From: Gammaproteobacteria bacterium
GTDB taxonomy: Bacteria; Pseudomonadota; Gammaproteobacteria; GCA-001735895
DNA length: 64,000 nt
Assembly (NCBI GenBank): GCA_029862125.1
Contig: JAOTXY010000001.1
Location: 46,114 to 110,113, forward strand
Direction: 5' to 3'
Part shown: positions 9,473-19,020 of the stretch, piece by piece
Numbering within the stretch: position 1 is the stretch's first letter
Layout: each line of letters opens with the position of its first letter
Made by a program: the position numbers and the translations under genes
The notes under the pieces: generated by a model
Told to the model about the DNA's origin: nothing
Database searches by the model: none
Seen by the model: the letters and a program-made list of their open reading frames with translations, nothing else

Positions 9473-10484
9473 CGTCCCACCAACCCGGTCGTCGCCGCGA
9501 CTTCTCGCTGGTAAGCACGGTTTCACCTACGTCGAACTGATGATAACGCTCGCGATCGCGTCGCTGATCATTCTCGGCCTCACCGGTGTGGTCGGACAGG
9601 CACTGCAGTCGCAGGATACGGTCTCGGCGACCAATCAGTTGACGCGTGATGCGCGCTTTGCGATGCAACGCATGCTGCGCACGATTACCCATTCGCGTCG
9701 TTTACTGCTTCCATTCAGGGATAAACCGGCATCCAACTGGCCGGAAAATATACGTGAGCAAACCGTGCCGCCCTCCGCACCGATCGGAGATAGCACCTTC
9801 GCCACCGCGGTGCTCGCGGTGACGCTGCCGGCTTATGTTGACCTGGACAACGACGGCTTCCCGGATGCCGACGACGACAGGGATGGCCTGATCGACGAAG
9901 ATTTACCGAATGATAACAACCACGATTTCTTTCCCGGCATCATGCTCATCGACGACGACGGCGATGGTCAGATCGATGAGAACCCTTCCTACTGGTGGGA
10001 CGATGACGAAACCAACGCGGTTTACAACGAGGATCCGCTCAACGGTATTGACGACGACGATGATAATAACGTCGATGAAGACACGGCCAGCGACCAGAAT
10101 GGTGACGGTTGCCCGGGAGTCTGTGGTGTCGACGATGATGGCGACGGATCGATCGATGAAGGCAACGACGATGACGATGACGAGGATGGAAATACTTTCG
10201 ACGATCCTTATGACCCAGTTGTCTTTTACCTGAACAGTGGGTCCCTGGTCGAACGCATGCCAGCGCCCTGGGACACCGACGGTATCAGCGTGCCCGATGG
10301 GCCGGTCGATGGGCGAGATTTTATCGAATCGGTGATTGCCGACAACGTCACCCGGTTTCGCGTCGAGCGCCTCGATAACGGTAGTGTGTTCGAAGTCATT
10401 GATCTCACGCTCGAACTCACCAGTCCGCTCACCGGCGAAACCGTGAGCCTGCAAGCCCAGGTCCGGGTCGGGGGTGCGTTGTGA
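9465..10484 (+). CDS. mshO: Minor prepilin, MshO/PilW type, with acidic Ca-binding-like repeats
   Basis: This 339-residue prepilin is processed at KHG/FTYVELMITLAIASLIILGL, with Glu at +5. After an N-terminal helix and a short beta region, residues of about 126-251 contain at least six Asp/Asn-rich loops of the DxDxDGxxD kind, for example DLDNDGFPDADDD, DDDGDGQIDE and DDDGDGSIDEG. These resemble thrombospondin type 3 or dockerin calcium loops. A C-terminal beta domain follows. Such a long acidic insert is unusual in a PilW/MshO protein and suggests a calcium-dependent fold or adhesion. The start is TTG 9465 overlapping mshD; alternatives are few. It overlaps the giant adhesin gene by 4 bp. 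Confidence 0.82.
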   Translation: MNSVPPTRSSPRLLAGKHGFTYVELMITLAIASLIILGLTGVVGQALQSQDTVSATNQLTRDARFAMQRMLRTITHSRRLLLPFRDKPASNWPENIREQTVPPSAPIGDSTFATAVLAVTLPAYVDLDNDGFPDADDDRDGLIDEDLPNDNNHDFFPGIMLIDDDGDGQIDENPSYWWDDDETNAVYNEDPLNGIDDDDDNNVDEDTASDQNGDGCPGVCGVDDDGDGSIDEGNDDDDDEDGNTFDDPYDPVVFYLNSGSLVERMPAPWDTDGISVPDGPVDGRDFIESVIADNVTRFRVERLDNGSVFEVIDLTLELTSPLTGETVSLQAQVRVGGAL

Positions 10485-13400
10485 TCCGCTCGGTAAAACA
10501 AACCGGCTATATCCTGCTGCCGGTGATCGTCGTGATCACGGTGGTGGCGGCGATCGCGTTGCTGATGAATACCGAAAGCGCGCTTGAAAGCAATACCGCC
10601 GGCAGCGAACTCGACGCGCAGCAGGCACAATACGTTGCCGAGGCGGGATTGAATCATGCCCTGTGGCTGGCGCAACAGCAGGGCTGTGGCCCGTATAGCA
10701 ATCTGACCGACGAGCCGCTGGATAACGATAAATACACCTCCAACCTGACCACCGACCTCGGCAGCACCACCAGCTATTCGAGTACCGTGGACCAAGATAC
10801 GTGGATCACAAGCAACCAACCGGACGACAATAAAGGCAGCGATGGCGTCCTGCATGTCGGTTTCAATAGCGGTGATAGCGAACGCCCGTTACTGCGCTTC
10901 GATCTGTCTTCAATTCCGGTGAAGGCCGCGATTCTGTCAGCCACGGCCTGGTTTTATGTCGACCAGTCCCATCCCGAAGGGGCGGTCGACATCCATCGCA
11001 TCACTGCCGACTGGATCGAGACTGACGCTACCTGGAACACGATGAACGCCAACATGGATAGCGCCGTGATCACCAGCATTCCGCCTCAGCCAACCAGCGA
11101 TGTATGGGTTGCGGTCAATCTCACCAGCCAGGTGCAGGCCTGGATTAACGACCAGCCCAACTATGGCATTACGCTGAACTCGACCAGCGAGGGCGTCGAT
11201 GGCAGATACGATAGCCGCGAGTCTGCCAACGCGCCCTACCTCGAAGTTATCGTCGGTACACCGCCGACGTCACCGGCGCTGCTGAAAGCGGTCGGTATGC
11301 TCGCCAACGGCGTCACGCGAGACATCACTCGCAACGATGTGGTGTTGTATCAACATCCACCGGGAATGCTCCAGCTGCAGCCTGGTGCGGCGGATGGGGA
11401 AGACGCCGAAATCTGGGATCAGGCACCCAACAATAACTACGGCGCCGCTGATGAAACCTGGGTTTCATCAGCGGTCAGTGATACCACGCGTTCACTGTTG
11501 CGCTTCAACCTGGGTGCGATACCGGCCGGTGCGAGAATTATGCGTGCAGACCTGTCCCTGGAGCGGGAGAGCGGTTCCGGGGCGGACCAGCCGGTGTCGG
11601 CACATCGCATCGTGAACCCGTGGAGCGAAGCCTCGGTGACCTGGAACCAACGGGAATCCGGCACCAACTGGGACACCGCTGGTGCCGATTTCGATAACAT
11701 GGCGATTACGACGACTCCGGTCGGTCCGGTAAACCAGCGCTATGCCTGGAACATTACGTCGCTGGTGCAAGGCTGGGTTGACGGCAGTTACCCGAACTAC
11801 GGCGTTGCACTGGTCGCCGCGATCGCGGGAATGCCGGGTGAGCGATTCTATACCAGCGACGAAACAGATGAGACGCGGCGTCCGCGCCTGATGATTAACT
11901 ATACCTGCGCCTGCGACGAAATTTGCGCGAGGCCACAGGGCGGCGGCAACCTGCTGATGGTGGTGATCAATCCAACCACGCTGGTGGCCGAGGATCAAAA
12001 GGCGAAAGACCTGTTCGAATCCTGGGGCTACACGGTTTCCGTCATCAGCGAAAGCGCCAACCAGTCCACCTATGATTCCCTAATCGCGCTTAACGATGTT
12101 GTGTTTATCTCGGAAACCGTGAATTCGAACTCGGTCGGTACCAAGTTGGTCAACGCCCCGATCGGCGTCGTCAGCCAGGATGGCGATTACAATCCCGATC
12201 TCGGACTGGCCCCGGGTGCGTCGCTCAAAATCGGCGGCGATATCGATATCGTCAGTACCGATCACTACATTACACAGCCGTTCGCCGTCGGAACCCACCG
12301 GATCTATACCGCCGACATGGAACAGGCCATCGTCAGCGGCAGCCTGACCGCCGATCAGCAGACGCTCGCCGAGAACGCCGGCGATGGTTCGCTCGTGGTG
12401 CTCGACAGGGGCGACGCAATGGAGGGTGGTGGCACTGCCGCAGGGCGCCGCGTGATCCTACCGCTTGGCACCCGTTACCGCTTCGACTGGGATTACCTCA
12501 ACGCCAACGGCCGGCTGCTGGTGCAGCGTGCGCTCGCCTGGGGTATGTCCAAGGACAAGTTCAGCAAGGGTAATGTCTTGCTAGTGGTACCGGACCCGGC
12601 GAGCCTGAACTCGCGTGACAGCTCCAAGCAGGCACTGATCGAATCCTGGGGTTACACGGTCAACCTGATCGACGACAGCGATAGCCAGGCCAACATCGAT
12701 GCGGCGGCGGCGGCGAACGATGTCATTTACGTTTCCGGGTCGATCTCCGGCGGCGCGTTGGCCGACAAGCTGACCGGTTCGCCGACGCCGATCGTCAACG
12801 AGTTCAACGGCAAGCTCGACAACTTCGGTTTTTCCAGCTCGACTGGCAATACGGTATCGGCCGATACATTTACGTCAACCAATGCGGCGCATTATATTTC
12901 TGAAACCTTCGCCGGCGCCGCGACGACTGTATTCTCGTCCAGCCTGACGATGCCGGTACCGGGCGGCACGCTGGCGCCGGATTTGGAGACCGTTGGCGAA
13001 ACTGCTGGTGCGGTAGCGGCGCTGGTGACTCTCGATACCGGCGCGCAGCGCTGGGACGGAAATCCGGCACCGGCGCGGCGGGTACACCTGCCGTTCGGCA
13101 GCGCTGAGACCAGCCAGCTGACCGCCGACGGTGAAAACCTGATGCGGCGCGCGCTCGAATGGGCCGGCGGCGCCGGATGCGTTGACATGCAACCGCTGCT
13201 GCTGGTCGTCGGTGATGCGGCGACGCTATCCAGCAAGGACGATGGCATGAAGACCCTGATACGGTCCTGGTGTTACAGCGTTACTGTCATCGATGACGGC
13301 GACAGCCAGGCTAATTTCGATGCCGCAGCCGCGGCGGTGGACGTGGTCTACGTGTCGGGAACTACATCGGGTCCGTCACTACAGGACAAATTGACCGGTT

Positions 13401-15424
13401 CACCGACACCGATCGTGAACGAGATCAACGGTAAGCTGGATAATTTTGGTTTTTCCAGTTCGACTGCCTCGAGCGTGAGCGCAAGTGCTTTTAGTGCAAC
13501 CGATGCGTCGCATTATATTTCCGAACCCTTCACCGGTAATCCGGTCACTGTATTTACGACCGACCTGGCGATGCCGGTACCCGGCGGTACGCTGGCGCCG
13601 GACCTGCAGATCGTCGGCGAAACCACCGGTGCGATACCGGCGCTGGTGACTCTCGATACCGGCGCGCAGCGCTGGGACGGAAATCCGGCACCTGCGCGGC
13701 GGGTACACCTGCCGTTCACCAATGCGGAACCGAGCCAGTTGACCGCAGATGGGGAAATCCTAATGCGGCGATCAATCGAGTGGGCCGGGTCCCCCTTACC
13801 CGGCCCGATCGCGCACTGGAAACTCGACGATGCGGTTGGGATGACAGCAATCGACTCGGTCGGCGGTAACGACGCGACGCTGAACGGTAATCCCGCCTGG
13901 ACCACGGGGGTTGCGGACGGTGCACTCGAGTTTGACGGCAGTGGTGACTATGCAACGACCGATAATCCCTTTACCCCGCCGCCAGTGGGTACCGTTTCGT
14001 TCTGGATGAAAGTGCCCGGGTCACCGGCATCGCACGGTCGCATACTCGGGCTCGACGACACCTGGGAAATCCGCCATGTCACGACCGGCACCCCCGACGG
14101 TATTGCTTACGGGCTGGTGTTCGACCTCGGTGTTACCGGCGTCAATACCGAATTTGTCACCACCGTCACTGTCGATACACCGGACCAATGGTATTTCGTG
14201 GCCGCGACCTACGATACCAACACCGATGCCTACCAGGTCTACCTGGACGGCGTGCTGCACAAGAGTGGAACCTATCCTTCCGCATTAGCGGTGCCGGCTG
14301 CCAACCCGCTATCGCTGGGTACCAGAACCGGTTCCAGCAATTACTTTACCGGTACTCTGGATGACGTGCAGATTTACGATCGCATCCTGAGCGCGGGCGA
14401 GATTGCCGAATTCTATTCCGCCGGTGCACCCGCTGTAGCCGCTTACACCGAACTTTACGAACCCTGGACCGCGGCCACGCCGGACAACTGGGAAACGGTT
14501 TCGCTGGTAACTTTCGGCGTGCCGGCCAACGCGGTGGTCGAAGTTGCCGTAATCAACGAGGCGACCAGCGCACAACGCTGGGGCGGAGTGCGTGCGGTCG
14601 GATCGACGCTGGATCGGCGTTTGCAATTGCAGGAAGCCGAGGCCGGCGGCATCGATGTCGTCACCATGCACGTGCAGGCCGATGTCAGCAGCCAGATTGA
14701 ACATTATTCCGATAACACCAGCCAGATCAGTTTCATCCTGCTCGGTTACTGGACCGGCGCGGTTTATGTCGAATTGATGGATCCTTTCACTGCCAATGCC
14801 AGCAATAGTTGGGTCGAGGAAAGCCTCGCCGATGATGGCCTCGGACCTAACCAGGTGGCCGAAATCGCGATCGTCAATACAAATACCGGAGCCGAACGAC
14901 TGGCCGGGGTTCGCCCCTCGGGCGCCACTTATCAACGGCGATTTATGCTGCACGAAGCCGAATCGGGTGGCGTCGATGCTTTGTCGATGATGGTCACCAC
15001 CGATGCGTCATCGATCGCCGAGGTCTTCGCTTCGAGCAGCGCGGATGTCGATTTCTACGTGCTCGGCTATTGGGACACGTCGCCGGGAACCTACACCGCG
15101 ACCGGGGGCGCCCACGGTCAGGTATCGTCGCCGATGAGCTGGGAGACGATCGATCTGAGCAGCTACGGTGTTCCGGTGGATTCGGTCGCACAGTTCGTAC
15201 TCGCCAACGAAAACCAGGGCACCGAAAACAGCATGCGCGTGCGTGAAGTCGGTTCGACGATCAATAACAGGGCCCTGCTGCTGCACGAAGCCGAGGCCGG
15301 CGGTTCCGATCTCGGCAGCCTGCACGCCAACGTCGATGCCAGCCAGCAGGTGCAGTGGGCCGCGGCACAGGGCCCAGCGGGTGGTTTCTTTTACCCGGTC
15401 GGCTGGTGGGTGTTGTCGCCTTAA
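10481..15424 (+). CDS. Giant prepilin-anchored adhesin (PilX/MshP-like N-terminus, DNRLRE and LamG domains)
   Basis: This 1647-residue protein occupies the mshP/mshQ position. Residues 1-70 look like a PilX/GspK-type prepilin: leader MIRSVKQTG, hydrophobic YILLPVIVVITVVAAIALL, then AQYVAEAGLNHALWLAQ. Position +5 is Pro, not Glu, as in tip pseudopilin GspK, which also lacks Glu5. Two DNRLRE (CBM96-like) beta domains follow at about 94-259 and 285-475. Three related repeats of about 200 residues lie at about 489-1105, then a LamG/concanavalin-like domain (about 1107-1317, from IAHWKLDDAVG to DDVQIYDRIL). Three copies of an unrecognised domain of about 105 residues end the protein. The start is GTG 10481. 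I infer a pilus-tip adhesin for polysaccharide or other surfaces. Confidence 0.85.
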   Translation: MIRSVKQTGYILLPVIVVITVVAAIALLMNTESALESNTAGSELDAQQAQYVAEAGLNHALWLAQQQGCGPYSNLTDEPLDNDKYTSNLTTDLGSTTSYSSTVDQDTWITSNQPDDNKGSDGVLHVGFNSGDSERPLLRFDLSSIPVKAAILSATAWFYVDQSHPEGAVDIHRITADWIETDATWNTMNANMDSAVITSIPPQPTSDVWVAVNLTSQVQAWINDQPNYGITLNSTSEGVDGRYDSRESANAPYLEVIVGTPPTSPALLKAVGMLANGVTRDITRNDVVLYQHPPGMLQLQPGAADGEDAEIWDQAPNNNYGAADETWVSSAVSDTTRSLLRFNLGAIPAGARIMRADLSLERESGSGADQPVSAHRIVNPWSEASVTWNQRESGTNWDTAGADFDNMAITTTPVGPVNQRYAWNITSLVQGWVDGSYPNYGVALVAAIAGMPGERFYTSDETDETRRPRLMINYTCACDEICARPQGGGNLLMVVINPTTLVAEDQKAKDLFESWGYTVSVISESANQSTYDSLIALNDVVFISETVNSNSVGTKLVNAPIGVVSQDGDYNPDLGLAPGASLKIGGDIDIVSTDHYITQPFAVGTHRIYTADMEQAIVSGSLTADQQTLAENAGDGSLVVLDRGDAMEGGGTAAGRRVILPLGTRYRFDWDYLNANGRLLVQRALAWGMSKDKFSKGNVLLVVPDPASLNSRDSSKQALIESWGYTVNLIDDSDSQANIDAAAAANDVIYVSGSISGGALADKLTGSPTPIVNEFNGKLDNFGFSSSTGNTVSADTFTSTNAAHYISETFAGAATTVFSSSLTMPVPGGTLAPDLETVGETAGAVAALVTLDTGAQRWDGNPAPARRVHLPFGSAETSQLTADGENLMRRALEWAGGAGCVDMQPLLLVVGDAATLSSKDDGMKTLIRSWCYSVTVIDDGDSQANFDAAAAAVDVVYVSGTTSGPSLQDKLTGSPTPIVNEINGKLDNFGFSSSTASSVSASAFSATDASHYISEPFTGNPVTVFTTDLAMPVPGGTLAPDLQIVGETTGAIPALVTLDTGAQRWDGNPAPARRVHLPFTNAEPSQLTADGEILMRRSIEWAGSPLPGPIAHWKLDDAVGMTAIDSVGGNDATLNGNPAWTTGVADGALEFDGSGDYATTDNPFTPPPVGTVSFWMKVPGSPASHGRILGLDDTWEIRHVTTGTPDGIAYGLVFDLGVTGVNTEFVTTVTVDTPDQWYFVAATYDTNTDAYQVYLDGVLHKSGTYPSALAVPAANPLSLGTRTGSSNYFTGTLDDVQIYDRILSAGEIAEFYSAGAPAVAAYTELYEPWTAATPDNWETVSLVTFGVPANAVVEVAVINEATSAQRWGGVRAVGSTLDRRLQLQEAEAGGIDVVTMHVQADVSSQIEHYSDNTSQISFILLGYWTGAVYVELMDPFTANASNSWVEESLADDGLGPNQVAEIAIVNTNTGAERLAGVRPSGATYQRRFMLHEAESGGVDALSMMVTTDASSIAEVFASSSADVDFYVLGYWDTSPGTYTATGGAHGQVSSPMSWETIDLSSYGVPVDSVAQFVLANENQGTENSMRVREVGSTINNRALLLHEAEAGGSDLGSLHANVDASQQVQWAAAQGPAGGFFYPVGWWVLSP
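12766..13799 (+). repeat. Near-identical internal direct repeats in the adhesin gene
   Basis: The second and third 200-residue repeat units of the adhesin are highly similar at DNA level. The tract coding LVTLDTGAQRWDGNPAPARR (about 13021-13090) recurs at about 13641-13710 with almost no change, and the tract coding DKLTGSPTPIVNE recurs at about 12769 and 13387. The identity is higher than needed for protein conservation and indicates recent duplication or gene conversion. Confidence 0.8.
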
Positions 15425-15492
15425 AGGGCGATTGAATTGTCAATTTGCCGGGTTATGAACTATATAAATAGCGAATTTGGTTAAAATTAAAA

Positions 15493-16719
15493 ATGAAAAT
15501 AAATATTCCCAAACAAATACGTTCGGTATGGTCGAGTACGCACTATGATTCGCCCGAGCTGACGCGCTTTGCCCGACGCAAAGCGGTTGCGGAGGCGCGC
15601 AAGGGGCTGGCGGCGATGAGTATATTGACCATGGGGATTTTACTGATCGAAGGCACGCTCTATGTCAAGTTTGCGCTCGACCCGATGTACCTCTACACCT
15701 GCGCGATCCTGGTGTTGTTGTCGCTCAATATGGTGTTTGCCTCGCGCACCGTCGGCGATCCCCAGGCATTGCATTTACTCGGTGTCACGCTGCTGGCGGT
15801 CTCCGGTAGCGCTTTTATATTACTGGCGCACTACCAGCATGTTTTTCACCCGATGTTGTTTGCCAGTGTCGCGATGCTGTTCATTGTGATACCGATGATG
15901 TCCTGGGGCCTCGGCGAAGCGCTCGCGGTGACGCTGCTGATCTATACCATGTTTACCCTGTCGACGCTGGAGGCCAATTATAATTTTGCCGATCAAAGCC
16001 TGTGGACCTTGCAATTCATTATGCTCGGCGCGAGCACGGTCAGCTTGTCGCTGGTGGTGCGCAACGTCAGGCTACGCAAGCACGACGTCAAAGCCCAACA
16101 CGACCTGGTGGTCGCGCATGCGCAGATCACGGATTTGTCAAATCGAGATCCGTTAACGAGTGCCTGGAATCGACGCTATTTTGACCTCGAATTCGAGCAA
16201 TACCTGAAGCAGTGTCGTGAAAATCAAAATCAATTCCATTTCATGCTGCTCGATGTCGACGATTTCAAGCTGATCAACGATGATTGCGGGCACGAAAGCG
16301 GCGACCAGGTGCTCAAGAATATCGGTCAGGCGTTTAGTAGTGTAATCGACGACCATGGCAGCCTGGTACGCATGGGGGGTGATGAATTCGCAGTGATTTT
16401 CGCCGACCTCGATCCCAAGGTTATTGCGATTCGGGGATTGAAAATATTCTGTGATTTAAATGCTGCGAGTAAATATGACCTGATAAAGCAGGCAAGCCTC
16501 AGCATCGGAGTCGCTAGTGTGCCGCCTGATATCGAAGTCAGCTATCGCCAGCTTTACAAACAGGCAGACCTCGCGCTTTACCGGGCAAAAGCGCTAAAAG
16601 ATAATAATCCTGCACCACCGAATATTGTCATCAGTATTTTGCACGACCCCGATGATGTTCTCAGCAGTACTCGAAGTTTGTGGAAAATGCCGGAAAGCGT
16701 TAGCAAGGCCGCCAACTAG
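15493..16719 (+). CDS. Membrane-bound diguanylate cyclase (GGDEF)
   Basis: This 408-residue protein has about six membrane helices within residues 40-190 (MASE-like sensor) and a C-terminal GGDEF domain at about 215-380. The active-site motif RMGGDEFAVIF is intact, as are NRDPLTSAWNRRYFD and LDVDDFKLINDDCGHESGDQ. No clear RxxD inhibitory site is seen. It should make c-di-GMP at the inner membrane. It lies between the pilin block and the pilMNOPQ-like block, and with the EAL protein and the MshEN ATPase it completes a likely local c-di-GMP circuit. The 68-bp upstream gap is AT-rich and may contain a promoter. Confidence 0.92.
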   Translation: MKINIPKQIRSVWSSTHYDSPELTRFARRKAVAEARKGLAAMSILTMGILLIEGTLYVKFALDPMYLYTCAILVLLSLNMVFASRTVGDPQALHLLGVTLLAVSGSAFILLAHYQHVFHPMLFASVAMLFIVIPMMSWGLGEALAVTLLIYTMFTLSTLEANYNFADQSLWTLQFIMLGASTVSLSLVVRNVRLRKHDVKAQHDLVVAHAQITDLSNRDPLTSAWNRRYFDLEFEQYLKQCRENQNQFHFMLLDVDDFKLINDDCGHESGDQVLKNIGQAFSSVIDDHGSLVRMGGDEFAVIFADLDPKVIAIRGLKIFCDLNAASKYDLIKQASLSIGVASVPPDIEVSYRQLYKQADLALYRAKALKDNNPAPPNIVISILHDPDDVLSSTRSLWKMPESVSKAAN

Positions 16720-16803
16720 GCGCGTCTGTTTTATCACCTGATTGTTAATGAATCGGCGCTTGCTGCCGATCTATTGACTAATTACCGATTCGGATGCCTC
16801 CGT

Positions 16804-17667
16804 ATGAGCAATCAATGGGAAAAGGTCACCATCCAGGCCAACCTGGTGACGTTGCCGGATATCTACTGGCAACTCAAGGAAATTCTCGATAGCCACGACT
16901 ACTCGATGCAGGACGTGGCGCAATTAATCGTCTACGACCCGGGATTGACGGCGCGCATGTTGCGCATCGTCAATAGTGCTTATTTCGGCTTCGCCGCTAA
17001 GATTGATACTGTCACTCATGCGGTTTCGATTCTCGGAGTGCAACAAATCCGTGACCTGGTGTTAGCGACAGCGATTGCCGATGCGCTCGGCGACTACGAA
17101 TGCGAACATCTTGACGTCAAGCAATTCTGGCTGCGCAGTGTTTATCGCGCGATTGCCGCGCGTAACCTGGCGGGCGTCTGCAGCCTGATGGACGGTGAGC
17201 GCATGTTTGTGGCGGGCCTGTTGAGCGGCGTCGGTCACCTGATCATGTACCAGTCGATACCGGTACTGGCGCAGCAGGCACAGCGCGAGGCCGAGGCCAA
17301 CGGAAAACCGCTGCATCGGGTCGAGCGCGAAGTGATTGGTTTCGATCATGCCAGGGTGGCGAGCGGGTTGATGAAGAACTGGCAGCTGCCTGACAGCCTG
17401 GTTGCGGTGATCGAGCATCACCTGGAACCGGACCCGGCGGCAGATTACCTGCTCGATACCGCGATTGTGCATATCGCCGCTTTGATTGGTGAGGCGTTTG
17501 CGCAAAATCGGCCACTGGACGAGGTTTTGGTGAATGTAGATGGCCATGCCTGGGATGCCACCGGGCTCGATATCGGCCGCTGCGAAGCCGTCGATGTCGA
17601 GGTTTCCGAGCAGTTAAACAGCGTCGTCAACATGTTATTTCCGAAACTGCAACGTGCAGCGGGATAA
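16804..17667 (+). CDS. HDOD domain protein
   Basis: This protein of about 287 residues carries one HDOD domain over most of its length, recognised from LPDIYWQLKEILD, YDPGLTARMLRIVNSAYFGF, VSILGVQQIRDLVLATA and LLSGVGHLIMYQSIP. HDOD proteins lack the catalytic His-Asp pair of HD phosphohydrolases and act as signalling or c-di-GMP-linked scaffolds. ATG 16804 is preferred; an in-frame TTG at 16774 would add ten residues without domain support. Its place inside the pilus cluster suggests a regulatory role in pilus function. Confidence 0.85.
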   Translation: MSNQWEKVTIQANLVTLPDIYWQLKEILDSHDYSMQDVAQLIVYDPGLTARMLRIVNSAYFGFAAKIDTVTHAVSILGVQQIRDLVLATAIADALGDYECEHLDVKQFWLRSVYRAIAARNLAGVCSLMDGERMFVAGLLSGVGHLIMYQSIPVLAQQAQREAEANGKPLHRVEREVIGFDHARVASGLMKNWQLPDSLVAVIEHHLEPDPAADYLLDTAIVHIAALIGEAFAQNRPLDEVLVNVDGHAWDATGLDIGRCEAVDVEVSEQLNSVVNMLFPKLQRAAG

Positions 17668-17886
17668 GTTCTAATAGTCGCTAGATCAACCGAGTTAAAT
17701 AATGCTTTGTGACCTGGTGTCAACGCAGCCGCAACGGGCCTGCCGTGGGCGAATAATTTATATCCCGTCTGCTAGTCGGACCTGGCGGGCTGGACACCCA
17801 TCACAAAAGGCGGAAATACCTTTCAATATAACTGGTTTTTAGCCGATAAAGGACTATAAACGGTGTAATGTCCCGCATATAAGTCC
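17668..17886. other. Intergenic region before the pilM-like gene
   Basis: These 219 bases separate the HDOD gene from the pilMNOP/secretin block. A TATAAA at about 17857-17862 could be a -10 for the second half of the cluster. I compared the stretch with a GEMM c-di-GMP riboswitch and did not find the required core. Confidence 0.3.
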
Positions 17887-19020
17887 ATGACAATACTACA
17901 AAAACTCAAACGTAAAGCCGTATCCCAGGCAAAACCGGTCGGCCCCGGTTTGATTGGGCTCGATATTGGCAGCAATCAGATTCATTTATGCCAGATTCGT
18001 CCACTCGAACATGGATTGTTTTCGATCATTGCCAAGGCCTCGATTGAGTACTCGGGTGGGCGCGATGCCCTGTTGGCTAAGCCTAAGAAACTCAAGAAGC
18101 TGATCGCGCCGGAACTGAAGAAAAAAAAATTCAAAGGTAAACGTGTTGCGGCGTTGATGCCCTGGGAAGATGTCAAAATTATCCTGCTGACCTACAAGGC
18201 CAACGTTTCCGATGTTGATAGTGAAGTCGTAAAAATGCTGGCTAAACGCATCGAGGGGTCGATCGATGATTACGTCGTCGACTATGTTCCGGTGCGATCC
18301 AACCCGTCGGACGAAGAGCACATGGTGGTCGCCACACTCGCAAAGCGGGAAGCCGTGGATACGCTGTTGCACACACTGATTAGCTGTGGACTCGAAGTCG
18401 ACTCACTCGATATAGCACCGACGGCATTGCGTCGTATCGTCAGCGCCTTATACACCGGGCACGCTGCCGACAATGTGTTGATGATTAATACCTATCGCAA
18501 TGAGTCCTACCTGACCGTGATATCGGGGCGCAGGTTGTTGTTCAATCAAGCGGTACCATTCGGAGAAACCCTGTTGCTCGAGACTATCGCGCGTGAACTT
18601 GACATATCGATCGAATCAGCACGTGCGCAAATTATTGATCATGGCCTCGAAAAGCAGGCGCAGTCACTTGCGGTCGGCTCCGATTTGGAAACCAACGTAT
18701 CGGCGACCTTGCTCGAAATCGTCAAACCCTGCTTTCTCGATTTAATCAATGAAATCAACCGGGTCCTGGTATTTACCGCCTCGGAAACGCATGGCGTACC
18801 GGTAAGCCGAATCTGTCTGCTGGGATGCATTGCCCAATGGCCGGGCGCACAACAGGTATTGCTGTCACTACTTGATTTCGACGCGCCCGACGGTCAAACC
18901 GAATTCACCCAGGTGTTCCAGGATGAAAACGAAGATACCCGTATTCCCTGGGAAGGTCTTTTCTCTGAAATTTCGATCGCGATGGGGCTTGCGTTAAGGG
19001 GGCTGGTGGCGAATGAGTGA
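17887..19020 (+). CDS. Pilus assembly protein PilM/MshI-like (actin-fold)
   Basis: This 377-residue cytoplasmic protein of the PilM/MshI family has an actin-like ATPase fold. It starts with GPGLIGLDIGSNQIHLCQI, the phosphate-1 loop, and includes VLMINTYRNESYLTVISGRRLLFNQAVPFG and a late ICLLGCIAQWPG segment. In type IV pili PilM binds the PilN cytoplasmic tail and links the ATPase to the alignment complex. The next gene overlaps by 8 bp, and the M-N-O-P-secretin order is that of the pilMNOPQ operon and of mshI-mshL. Confidence 0.87.
   Translation: MTILQKLKRKAVSQAKPVGPGLIGLDIGSNQIHLCQIRPLEHGLFSIIAKASIEYSGGRDALLAKPKKLKKLIAPELKKKKFKGKRVAALMPWEDVKIILLTYKANVSDVDSEVVKMLAKRIEGSIDDYVVDYVPVRSNPSDEEHMVVATLAKREAVDTLLHTLISCGLEVDSLDIAPTALRRIVSALYTGHAADNVLMINTYRNESYLTVISGRRLLFNQAVPFGETLLLETIARELDISIESARAQIIDHGLEKQAQSLAVGSDLETNVSATLLEIVKPCFLDLINEINRVLVFTASETHGVPVSRICLLGCIAQWPGAQQVLLSLLDFDAPDGQTEFTQVFQDENEDTRIPWEGLFSEISIAMGLALRGLVANE

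Noticed and set aside
9903..10454. Minus-strand frame rich in Val and Ile opposite the mshO-like gene
   Set aside because: It is the complement of the Asp/Gly-rich calcium-loop codons, not a membrane protein gene.
17668..17886. Possible c-di-GMP riboswitch before the pilM-like gene
   Set aside because: The GEMM core and the GAAA tetraloop-receptor pattern are not present.
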